Positions 7,379 to 14,493 of a stretch of DNA of 21,963 nucleotides are shown piece by piece. Both the position numbers and the translations under genes were made by a program. The stretch covers positions 12,988 to 34,950 of the forward strand of contig CAJTKW010000043.1 in assembly GCA_910577035.1 (NCBI GenBank). Direction: 5' to 3'. The notes under the pieces were generated by a model. That model was not told the origin of the DNA. It was given only the letters and a program-made list of their open reading frames with translations, and made no database searches. Source of the stretch: an uncultured Acetatifactor sp. GTDB taxonomy: Bacteria; Bacillota; Clostridia; Lachnospirales; Lachnospiraceae. Every line of letters begins with the position of its first letter. Position 1 is the stretch's first letter.

Positions 7379-9847
7379 TCACTGGTTTTCCTGCACATAC
7401 ATCTGCACACGGCTCTGAATAATCGCCGCTGCGTCCTCTGCCCTTTTCTGTCCGGTGAAATAGCTTTCCAGCTCCTCATTGATGATATTCAGTACCTGCC
7501 TGTCCTCAAACGGAACTGCCGTCACGGACTCCATACAGGCGATCAGCTCATCCAGCTGCTCTTTCGAAAACGGCGGAACTGCCACCCACTCTCCGTTCTG
7601 CCTCATGATCGGGTCATACTCCTCCTTTTGCCCGTTTTCGTCCATGTAGTACGGACGGTGGGTTTGCTCCAAAGCACATTCCCCGAATATCTGTCTGTTG
7701 ACCGGCAGGCTGCTCACCAGGCTCTTCTGATACTCCTCCGTCAAATAATTCCTTACAAAGTCCCAGGCTCCTGCCAGGTCTTCCGACAGGGCGGAAAGAG
7801 CCATCATATTTTCTCCCCGGATCAGAGCGCGCGAGCCTCCGGGGAACCCCACAAAGGTGTAATCCCCGCCCATATACCCATTTAGCTGATAATAAAGCAT
7901 CTCCTCAGCATCCTGACTGAAGGTCCGGATATGCAGCTCATTCAGCAGCGTCAAGTCCAGCAGGTATTGCATTTCATATCCGTCCTCCATGATTTCCGCC
8001 GCATAATGCCTTTCCTCCGGCAACGTATATGCGAACTCCATTGCCTCAATAAAGGCCGGGGAATCAAAAGCACATTTTCCCGCTTTCAAATCAATAAAGT
8101 CATTTCCCCGATACTGCAGCAGCTTATTCATAAAGGTATTCCTGTCCAATCCGTCCATAAGCCGGGTATCGCCGCCCATATCCCCCAGCACCTCCTGCAT
8201 TTTTTTCAGGGACCAGCCGCTCCCGTCCCCCACATGAGAAGCCTTTGCCACCATAATGGACAGCGTAAAGGAAGGGACCACATACATCAGCCTGCCGTCC
8301 ACGGAATAAGCGTCAAACACATTTGTGAGGAAATCCGTCCCGGACAGCTCCTCATCCTCCTCTATCAGCTTTCCCACATCTGCAATCAATCCCTTGTCTA
8401 TATAGCTTCTCATGGGAATCGATTCCTCATAGGCCAGCCTCTCCAGCAGCAGAATATCCGGCATCCTGCCGGCAATAATCTCCAGATTTAAATCCTCCAC
8501 TGACGGGTACTCCTTCAGTACCACCCTATACCGTGCGCTTTCCCTGTTGTACCGGATCACCCGCGTCCTGATGTCTCCATACAGATCCAGCCCGCCCAGC
8601 AGGACCACCTTCTTATCGGGAATATCCTCCGGCCTCACATACTCGAAGATTCCTGCTTTCAGCTCCCGGCCGTAATCCTCCCTGTAAAACAGAAAGAAAT
8701 GTGTCCCGTCCAGCTCCACAAGAAAGCGTGCCTCCGCAATGATACTGGCAGAATTCACATAGTCCATTTTCAGGCTGGCCCGGGAATCTCCCACCTTGTA
8801 AGTATAGACTCCTTTAGTGCCGGCATAAATCAGGTCACTGTCCCTGCCCGCCGCAAAAGCGGCAACATTTATGGTAGAAGCCGGTATCTCTTCCGGCAGT
8901 CTGACGCCCTCCCCCGGGACATCCCCGGAAAAATCACAGCTTATCAGATTTAAACCGTTATCCTCATCCCTGCACAGCAACAGACAGGAGCTGCCCTCCT
9001 TCCGCAGCAATTTACGGCAGTTTGCCAGTGCCTTGCCCGTGGCATCAGACAGCTCCTCCATTCCCGTCTCAGACGGGACGCCGTCTGCTCCCAAAGAAAG
9101 CCTGCAGGCCCTCTCTCCGGTCAGAAGCAGCACCAGCGTACCGTCCGCCTTTGGGAAAATCGCCCACGGGATTAAATCCGGACTGTCTCCACAGGGTTCT
9201 GACTGCCATAAAAGGTACCCCTCCTCATCCCAGCAGCACACATACTGGTGCTGTTCTTCAAGAAGCTGTTCCGTAAGAGTATTTTCACAGGAATAGCTGT
9301 ACCGGCACAGAGCGTATGTCCTCCCGTCCGCCCCGGTTACAAAATCACTGTACCGTATATCTTCCCGCTCCCTGATATTAGGATCCGTCTCCGCCCCGAA
9401 ACCCCCGTTCTCCGGCAGCTTCAGAATAGCCGACTTCAGGACCTTCCCGCCCTCGTCCACGGAAAACATGCAGTACTGTGGATCTTCTCCCAATTTCGTT
9501 CTTTTAATGACTGCGTAGATTCTGCCATCCAGATAAACCGCATTTTCCACATTGACAGTGCCGCCGTCGGCCGGCATCGGAACCTCAACCTCCCTGGCCC
9601 GGTAAACCTTCTCCTTAGCCAGAGCGGAATTGGCATTGCCCACGGCTTCATTACCGCCGGCCTGCGCATTGTCATATATCCCATCCGTCCCCGGGCCTGC
9701 AGACCACAAACCGCTTTCCTCCCCGCCTGCGCCTCCTTTCTCCCCGCCGCAGGCGCATAATCCCATCGCCAGTGCCAAAGCCAGGCCCAGGCTGAACATC
9801 CTTTTCAGCCATTGTCTTTCCCTGCCTGAATTGTTTACTCTTTTCAT
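7379..9847 (-). CDS. SBP-type lipoprotein with large N-terminal region (paralogue 2, complete)
   Basis: An 822-residue lipoprotein starting at ATG 9847. The site GGGAGGA lies 8 bp upstream and the signal peptide (basic MKRVNN, hydrophobic core, lipobox LCAC) fits this start; an upstream in-frame ATG at 9943 would add 32 residues before it. Residues ~60-405 are beta-rich with blade-like phrases (SDFVTGADGRTYAL, LIYAGTKGVYTYKVGD). Residues ~410-822 are an extracellular solute-binding protein family 1 domain (RYNRESARYRVVLKEY, EIIAGRMPDILLLERL, QIFGECALEQTHRPYYMDE). It is the complete counterpart of the gene at 1-2550, without its two Gly-rich insertions. It is followed on the same strand by the ECF sigma gene and has no permease neighbours. 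Only a weak promoter candidate (TTGATA, 18 bp, TATGGT) lies upstream. Confidence 0.9.
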   Translation of the reverse strand: MKRVNNSGRERQWLKRMFSLGLALALAMGLCACGGEKGGAGGEESGLWSAGPGTDGIYDNAQAGGNEAVGNANSALAKEKVYRAREVEVPMPADGGTVNVENAVYLDGRIYAVIKRTKLGEDPQYCMFSVDEGGKVLKSAILKLPENGGFGAETDPNIREREDIRYSDFVTGADGRTYALCRYSYSCENTLTEQLLEEQHQYVCCWDEEGYLLWQSEPCGDSPDLIPWAIFPKADGTLVLLLTGERACRLSLGADGVPSETGMEELSDATGKALANCRKLLRKEGSSCLLLCRDEDNGLNLISCDFSGDVPGEGVRLPEEIPASTINVAAFAAGRDSDLIYAGTKGVYTYKVGDSRASLKMDYVNSASIIAEARFLVELDGTHFFLFYREDYGRELKAGIFEYVRPEDIPDKKVVLLGGLDLYGDIRTRVIRYNRESARYRVVLKEYPSVEDLNLEIIAGRMPDILLLERLAYEESIPMRSYIDKGLIADVGKLIEEDEELSGTDFLTNVFDAYSVDGRLMYVVPSFTLSIMVAKASHVGDGSGWSLKKMQEVLGDMGGDTRLMDGLDRNTFMNKLLQYRGNDFIDLKAGKCAFDSPAFIEAMEFAYTLPEERHYAAEIMEDGYEMQYLLDLTLLNELHIRTFSQDAEEMLYYQLNGYMGGDYTFVGFPGGSRALIRGENMMALSALSEDLAGAWDFVRNYLTEEYQKSLVSSLPVNRQIFGECALEQTHRPYYMDENGQKEEYDPIMRQNGEWVAVPPFSKEQLDELIACMESVTAVPFEDRQVLNIINEELESYFTGQKRAEDAAAIIQSRVQMYVQENQ

Positions 9848-9875
9848 GATAAATATCCTCCCTCCAGACATACCG

Positions 9876-9893
9876 CCAAGAGTCCCCTCTTGG
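9876..9893 (-). other. Leader hairpin upstream of paralogue-2 lipoprotein
   Basis: A perfect 7-bp stem (CCAAGAG / CTCTTGG) with a 4-nt loop lies about 10 nt upstream of the ribosome site of the gene starting at 9847. It could be a 5'-leader stability or regulatory hairpin; nothing equivalent precedes the paralogue at 2550. Confidence 0.4.
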
Positions 9894-10015
9894 AGTACAG
9901 AAAACCATAAATCATTGCTATATCCCGTATCAATGCCTGCCATTTACCTGACAAATCGGAATCCGGGTGGAAATCTTCCATCTTCCCCTTTTATAAAGAG
10001 TTCGGCGACGGCATA

Positions 10016-10028
10016 CTACAATCTGTAG
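10016..10028. promoter_or_regulatory. BlaI/MecI-like operator dyad
   Basis: CTACA-ATC-TGTAG, a perfect inverted repeat, lies 20 bp upstream of the broken BlaI-type gene and immediately before its ribosome site. BlaI/MecI/CopY repressors bind TACA...TGTA dyads. The central spacing here is 3 bp rather than the usual 2, so the match is to the half-sites. Part of the dyad (TACAAT, 10017-10022) resembles a -10 box, as expected for repression by occlusion. Confidence 0.5.
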
Positions 10029-10048
10029 ACTAACAGGAGGAGGAAACT

Positions 10049-10408
10049 ATGCGGGAATTGCGAATGGGAACTGCAGAGGCCAGGTTTGCGGACATGATCT
10101 GGGAAAGGGAGCCCGTTTCTTCAGGTGATCTGGTGAAACTTGCCTATACGGAATTTCAGTGGAAAAAGACTACTGCCTTTACCGTATGAAAGAGGCTGTG
10201 CGAACGGGGCCTTTTCCAAAATCAAAACGGAACCGTTACTTCCCTGATCCCCAGAAAGGAATTCTACGCGCGCCACAGCGAGCTCTATGTGGAGGAAACC
10301 TTTGGCGGTTCCCTGCCTGCCTTTTTAACCGCATTCGGAACCGGAAAAAAGCTTTCGGATCAGGAAATTGCAGAAATTCAGAAAATTATTGATACCATGA
10401 GGGGGTAG
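10049..10408 (+). pseudogene. BlaI/MecI/CopY-family repressor, interrupted by an in-frame stop
   Basis: One 120-codon frame runs from ATG 10049 (ribosome site AGGAGGAGGAA) to TAG 10408 with a single TGA at 10187-10189 (codon 47). On either side it reads as a winged-helix BlaI-type repressor: GTAEARFADMIWEREPVSSGDLV, then W-KKTTAFTV, stop, KRLCERGLFQNQNGTVTSLI, then a C-terminal dimerisation helix (LSDQEIAEIQKIIDTM). The stop replaces the Leu/Thr of the usual TVxTxLxRL recognition-helix region, so the truncated product would lack a full DNA-binding domain. The usual partner, a BlaR1-type membrane sensor peptidase, is absent downstream: only a short unrelated gap precedes the convergent aminopeptidase gene. 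The rest is intact, so decay is recent, or it is a base error. Confidence 0.8.
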
Positions 10409-10467
10409 CCATATGCCGGAACCGTGAGGACGTCAAAGCATAAAAGTATTTTGGGAATCCGGAATAT

Positions 10468-11799
10468 CTATTCCCCGTAAAACACCTGAAACGCCCTCAC
10501 CGCATATCCGGTATCCTTCACGCCTGCGGTCTCCACCGCCGAGTGCATGGCAAGCTGGGGCAGCCCGATGTCAACGCTGGACACGGACACATGGGCCGTG
10601 GATATATTGCCCAGGGTGGAGCCTCCGGGTATATCCGAACGGTTTGCATAGGACTGGAAGGGCACCCCTGCCTTGCGGCACAGCTCCTTCATTCTTGCCG
10701 CGGACAGCGCATCCGTGGCATACTTCTGACTGCCGTGGTATTTGATGACAATACCGCCGTTCAGATAAGGCCTGTTGGTGGGATCCGCCTTCTCCGGGTG
10801 ATTCGGATGCACTGCGTGGGCATTGTCTGCAGAAATCAGGAAACTTCCTGCAATCCACTGCAGATACTTGCTTCTGTCGGCCTTCAGACTTTCGCTGATC
10901 CTGAAAAGAGTATCCTCCAGAAAAGTGGAATCCGCCCCCTGTCTGGTGCCGCTGCCCACCTCTTCATTGTCAAACACTGCGCAGACATTAATATACTGCG
11001 CCGGTATGCTTTCAGAAAAAGCCTTCACCGCGGCATACACGCACTGCAGGTCGTCCAGCCTGGGAGACAGCACAAACTCTCCGTTCTCTCCCAGAATACG
11101 CCCCTTTTCCCTGGTATACAAATACAGGTCATGGCTCAGGATTTCCTCCTGCTTAACTCCTGCTGCCTTGGCCACACGCTTCATCAGGACATTCTTCTTA
11201 TTCCCCTGGCTGCAGTCCGCAAACAGGGGCAGCATATCTACCTGAGGATTATACTCCATCCCTTTGTTCATATCCCGGTTCATATGTATCGCCACATTGG
11301 GGATTACCAGCAAATCCTTATCGACATTGACCAATTTGGTCACTATGCGGTCCTTTCCCTGTACTGCCACCCTCCCGGCTACGGATAAAGCCCGGTCCAG
11401 CCAGGTGGAAAGAATCATGCCCCCGTATTTCTCCGTATTCAGACGCACATAATGACTCTCTACGGTGCTTTCCGGAGACTCCTTGACCTTAAAGGAAGGG
11501 GAATCGCTGTGAGCCGCCACCATATGGAATCCGGCTACCTTCCCCCTGTCCATGGCACTGTCTGCGGCATCGCTTCCCGGAGTAACATTCCCGGGCAGGC
11601 GAAAGGCTATGATCGAGGAATCGTTTCTGGTAACATAGTACCCTCTGCCGGCCTCCACCGCCCACTCCCGGGCTTCCTCCAGCTCCGTAAAGTCCAGCTC
11701 CTCCAGGATCCTCTTCACATTTGCCACTGCATGGAAACAGCTGGGACTCCTATCTATAAAATCCAACATCTCTTTGGCTGCTTTCTGATCTTCCTTCAT
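10468..11799 (-). CDS. apeB: M18-family aminopeptidase (aspartyl aminopeptidase type)
   Basis: 443 residues, the normal size for cytosolic M18 metallo-aminopeptidases, which release N-terminal (often acidic) residues using two metal ions. The family landmarks appear in order: AAHSDSPSFKVK with His97, SPRLDDLQC, FDNEEVGSGTRQGADS with the catalytic Glu pair, SADNAHAVHPNHPEKADP and the C-terminal QLAMHSAVETAG carrying the last metal His. No signal peptide is seen. The ATG overlaps the stop of manC by 4 nt (ATGA), so it is the last gene of the manC transcript by translational coupling. No functional link to GDP-sugar synthesis is known; the pairing may simply be an operon of convenience. Confidence 0.93.
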   Translation of the reverse strand: MKEDQKAAKEMLDFIDRSPSCFHAVANVKRILEELDFTELEEAREWAVEAGRGYYVTRNDSSIIAFRLPGNVTPGSDAADSAMDRGKVAGFHMVAAHSDSPSFKVKESPESTVESHYVRLNTEKYGGMILSTWLDRALSVAGRVAVQGKDRIVTKLVNVDKDLLVIPNVAIHMNRDMNKGMEYNPQVDMLPLFADCSQGNKKNVLMKRVAKAAGVKQEEILSHDLYLYTREKGRILGENGEFVLSPRLDDLQCVYAAVKAFSESIPAQYINVCAVFDNEEVGSGTRQGADSTFLEDTLFRISESLKADRSKYLQWIAGSFLISADNAHAVHPNHPEKADPTNRPYLNGGIVIKYHGSQKYATDALSAARMKELCRKAGVPFQSYANRSDIPGGSTLGNISTAHVSVSSVDIGLPQLAMHSAVETAGVKDTGYAVRAFQVFYGE

Positions 11800-13133
11800 C
11801 CTGATACCCCGTCTTCCTTCAAATCCCCATCATATTTCACCTTATCCTCCACGGAAATCCCCCTGCCAAGCTGCACCTCAATAAGCTGCAGCTCCGTATC
11901 CGCATATATTGTATGCCTGCAGCCGGCCGGCATAGACACCACGTCCCCGGGAAACACCTGCCGCTTTACCCCGTCAAGGAGTGCGGTGCCCGTTCCCTTC
12001 GCCACTGTCCATACCTCATCCCGGTGTTCATGGCTATGGTAGTGAAGACTGTTTCCCTCCTTCAGCACCACCCGGATAGTCATACTTTCCTCCTGCACAT
12101 CCAGTACGGTAAAGCTGCCCCAGGACTTCTCCGCATATCTGACCTGGCCGGTCATTTCCTCCACAAAGGGCTTGATATAGCTGCTCTGCTCCTTGTCCGA
12201 GACCAAAATACCGTCTCCGCTGGCTGCAACAATCATGTTCTTACAACCCATACACAGCACCGGAATATTGAGTTCGTTGACCACATGAGTATTCACACAG
12301 GTTTCGTTCATGGTGACGCGTCCCATTGCCTCCCTGTCCATGGTCTCCGCAAATGTATTCCAGGTTCCGATGTCCTTCCATGTACCCTGATACCGAAGGA
12401 CACAAATGCTCTTCTCCCTCTCTGCCACAGCATAGTCAAAGCTGATGCGCTCCAGCGCCTCATATCTCTCATACAGGCTCCGGTAATCGGAAAAGCCGAT
12501 TCGTTCTCTGGATTTTCCCAGCAGATACCCTAACCTGCAGGCAAAGACACCCCCGTTCCAGAGGGCTCCCTGCTGCAGATACTTTCTGGCCGTCTCCAGG
12601 TCCGGCTTCTCCCGAAAGGTTTCCACTCCGCTGACGGCTTCCCGGCAGGAAGGAATGATATATCCGTACTTTTCGCTGGGGTAGGTAGGCTCCATGCCCA
12701 GCAATACCAGATCCGCCGTCCCGCTCACTGCCAGTTCCGCCATCTCCTGCAGCGCCAGAAAATATGTCTGTTCCACATAAGGATCCACGGGGCAGACCAC
12801 CACTGCCTCGTCTTCCGATATTCCCTGCTCATCCCGCAGGAAGCCTGCCGCCAGGCAGATGGCCGGGAAGGTATCCCGCCTGTCCGGCTCCACGCATATG
12901 TTTACCTTGCCGCCTAACTGATTCCTGATCCCGCTGACCTGCTTTTTCCCGGTGGCAATGGTCACCTCCGCCCTGCCGTCCACGGCCCTGATCTGCCGAT
13001 ATACCCGCATGAGCATGGATTCCGGCTCCCCGTCCTCTCCCGGCAGCATTTTTAAAAACTGCTTGGAGCGGACGTCGTTGGACAAAGGCCAGAGCCTCTT
13101 TCCGCTTCCCCCGGATAAAATGATATACTGCAT
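11796..13133 (-). CDS. manC: Mannose-1-phosphate guanylyltransferase / mannose-6-phosphate isomerase
   Basis: 445 residues, bifunctional type. The N-terminal nucleotidyltransferase (~1-270) begins with the pyrophosphorylase signature IILSGGSGKRLWPLS and contains SKQFLKML, VVVCPVDPYV and the FREKPD motif. The C-terminal cupin domain (~330-440) carries LHYHSHEHRDEVWTVAKG, the metal-binding type II phosphomannose isomerase motif. It makes GDP-mannose from mannose-1-phosphate and GTP in the cytoplasm, the substrate for the nearby gmd. The start at 13133 has AGGGGG 7 bp upstream. It follows fcl on the same strand after a 287-bp gap filled by five hairpins, and overlaps the aminopeptidase gene by 4 nt. 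No clear promoter was seen just upstream, so read-through from gmd-fcl is possible. Confidence 0.95.
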   Translation of the reverse strand: MQYIILSGGSGKRLWPLSNDVRSKQFLKMLPGEDGEPESMLMRVYRQIRAVDGRAEVTIATGKKQVSGIRNQLGGKVNICVEPDRRDTFPAICLAAGFLRDEQGISEDEAVVVCPVDPYVEQTYFLALQEMAELAVSGTADLVLLGMEPTYPSEKYGYIIPSCREAVSGVETFREKPDLETARKYLQQGALWNGGVFACRLGYLLGKSRERIGFSDYRSLYERYEALERISFDYAVAEREKSICVLRYQGTWKDIGTWNTFAETMDREAMGRVTMNETCVNTHVVNELNIPVLCMGCKNMIVAASGDGILVSDKEQSSYIKPFVEEMTGQVRYAEKSWGSFTVLDVQEESMTIRVVLKEGNSLHYHSHEHRDEVWTVAKGTGTALLDGVKRQVFPGDVVSMPAGCRHTIYADTELQLIEVQLGRGISVEDKVKYDGDLKEDGVSG

Positions 13134-13225
13134 CCTGCTTCCCCCTGTTTACATGTTTAGGTTCACACATCCCGTTATGCCGACGCTGCCTTGAAAAATC
13201 TTCATTTCTTTCGCACTTCCGGACA

Positions 13226-13413
13226 TGCCGCCAACGGCGGCAATGCCGTCAAAAACGGCAGTGCCGGCTTCCCCGGCACAAACAATCCGTGAAATCCAGC
13301 AGGAAGAATCGCCGCTCTTGCGATTCTTCGAGGCGAAACATGGAATTTCTTAGGCGGCGTACTAAAGAGGTGTGCTTTGCACCCTCTTGACGCCTTAGAA
13401 ATTCTTTTCGCCT
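13226..13413. repeat. Chain of five hairpins between fcl and manC
   Basis: Five adjacent inverted repeats fill 188 bp: 13226-13242 (TGCCGCC/GGCGGCA, 3-nt loop), 13244-13260 (TGCCGT/ACGGCA), 13261-13279 (GTGCCGG/CCGGCAC), 13303-13329 (perfect 10-bp GAAGAATCGC/GCGATTCTTC, 7-nt loop) and 13331-13413, an 83-nt near-palindrome. The last has nested arms: AGGCGAAA/TTTCGCCT, GAATTTCTTAGGCG against CGCCTTAGAAATTC with one mismatch, and an inner AAGAGG...CCTCTT. On the minus strand they would be transcribed between fcl and manC. There is no convincing coding sequence and no terminal U-tract. It could be a non-autonomous palindromic repeat element, an RNA-processing site or a structured RNA. Confidence 0.8.
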
Positions 13414-13420
13414 TTCACAA

Positions 13421-14365
13421 TTAGCGCTCCGTCCGCACAGGATTCTCCAGAAAGTCCCTATAAGCCAGCCGGATGCCATCCTCCAGTTCCGTGGTATAAT
13501 GATACCCCAGAGACTCCAGCTTGCTCACATCCAGAAGCTTTCTGGGCATACCGTCTGGTTTTGCAGGATCCCATCTGATCATTCCGGTATACCCGACTAC
13601 CTGCGCCACCAGCTCCGCAAGCTCCCTGATTGTCAGTTCTTTGCCGGTGCCCAGATTCACGGTCTCATTGCCGCTGTAGGTGTTCATCAGATAGACACAG
13701 GCATCCGCCATGTCATCCACGTACAGGAATTCCCTGAGTGCCTGTCCCGTCCCCCAGCAGACCACCTCCTCTGCCCCGGACACCTTTGCCTCATGGAAGC
13801 GGCGGATCAGGGCCGGCAGCACATGACTGTGGGTCGGATGATAATTGTCATTGGGCCCGTACAGATTGGTGGGCATAACGCTGATATAATCCGTTCCATA
13901 TTGCCTGTTCAGATATTCACAGTATTTCAGTCCGGAAATCTTTGCCAGGGCATAAGCCTCGTTTGTTTCTTCCAGCCCGGAGGTCAGAAGGCAGCTCTCC
14001 TTCATGGGCTGCGGCGCCATCCTGGGATAGATGCAGCTGCTGCCCAGAAACAGCAGCTTCCGGCATTCATTCTGCCATGCGGAGTGAATCACGTTCATCT
14101 CCAGAATCATGTTATCATACATAAAATCCGCAGGAGCCTGGCTGTTGGCCAGAATCCCTCCCACCTTAGCCGCCGCCAGGAATACATAATCCGGCCTTTC
14201 CTGCCGGAAAAAGGCCTCCACCTCCTCCTGCCTGCACAGATTCAGCTCCTTATGGGTCTTTGTAATAATATTGGTATATCCGTTTCTCCCCAGGGCTCGG
14301 CAGATGGCGCTTCCCACCATGCCTCCGTGTCCTGCCACATAGATCTTCCCGTCTTTTTCCATCAT
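13421..14365 (-). CDS. fcl: GDP-L-fucose synthase
   Basis: 314 residues, typical for the NADPH-dependent 3,5-epimerase/4-reductase that converts GDP-4-keto-6-deoxymannose to GDP-L-fucose. It is a short-chain dehydrogenase/reductase fold: nucleotide motif VAGHGGMVGSA at ~10-20, LAAAKVGGI, catalytic Ser in FLGSSCIYP, the YALAK motif (Tyr/Lys pair) and TNLYGPNDNYHPTHSHV. It starts at the first of two consecutive ATGs, with AAGGA upstream; the second ATG (14362) is also possible. It follows gmd by 120 bp containing a tandem repeat and is clearly in the same pathway. Confidence 0.95.
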   Translation of the reverse strand: MMEKDGKIYVAGHGGMVGSAICRALGRNGYTNIITKTHKELNLCRQEEVEAFFRQERPDYVFLAAAKVGGILANSQAPADFMYDNMILEMNVIHSAWQNECRKLLFLGSSCIYPRMAPQPMKESCLLTSGLEETNEAYALAKISGLKYCEYLNRQYGTDYISVMPTNLYGPNDNYHPTHSHVLPALIRRFHEAKVSGAEEVVCWGTGQALREFLYVDDMADACVYLMNTYSGNETVNLGTGKELTIRELAELVAQVVGYTGMIRWDPAKPDGMPRKLLDVSKLESLGYHYTTELEDGIRLAYRDFLENPVRTER

Positions 14366-14380
14366 AACGTTTGTCCTTTT

Positions 14381-14493
14381 CCTGCGAAAGCCCTAAGCCC
14401 CGCCCTTTCTCACGGCCTCTTCCCTGCCTGCGTAAGCCTTAAGCCCCCGCCCTTTCTCACGGCCTCTTCCCTGCCTGCGAAAGCTTTAGCCCC
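14381..14493. repeat. 46/47-bp tandem repeat, about 2.4 copies, between gmd and fcl
   Basis: Unit 1 is 14381-14426, unit 2 is 14427-14473 and a partial third begins at 14474 and runs into the last codons of gmd. Each begins CCTGCG(A/T)AAGC and the full units share CCCTTTCTCACGGCCTCTT exactly. On the transcribed strand each unit offers a purine-rich GGCAGGGAAGAGG stretch. The copies differ only by a few substitutions and one indel, so the array looks recent. Confidence 0.85.

Noticed and set aside
10187..10189. TGA as a selenocysteine codon in the BlaI-type gene
   Set aside because: BlaI proteins are not selenoproteins, the position is normally Leu/Thr in the recognition helix, and no SECIS-like hairpin is apparent just downstream.
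10159..10392. A 77-codon plus-strand frame
   Set aside because: It is an out-of-frame reading of the interrupted BlaI-type gene, whose own frame gives a recognisable family match on both sides of the TGA.
10453..10475. GGGAAT/ATTCCC stem at the end of the aminopeptidase gene as a terminator
   Set aside because: Only 6 bp with an 11-nt loop, overlaps the stop codon and lacks an adjacent U-tract.
13249..13479. A 76-codon minus-strand frame across the hairpin chain
   Set aside because: It overlaps the end of fcl in another frame and its sequence is dictated by inverted repeats; no ribosome site.
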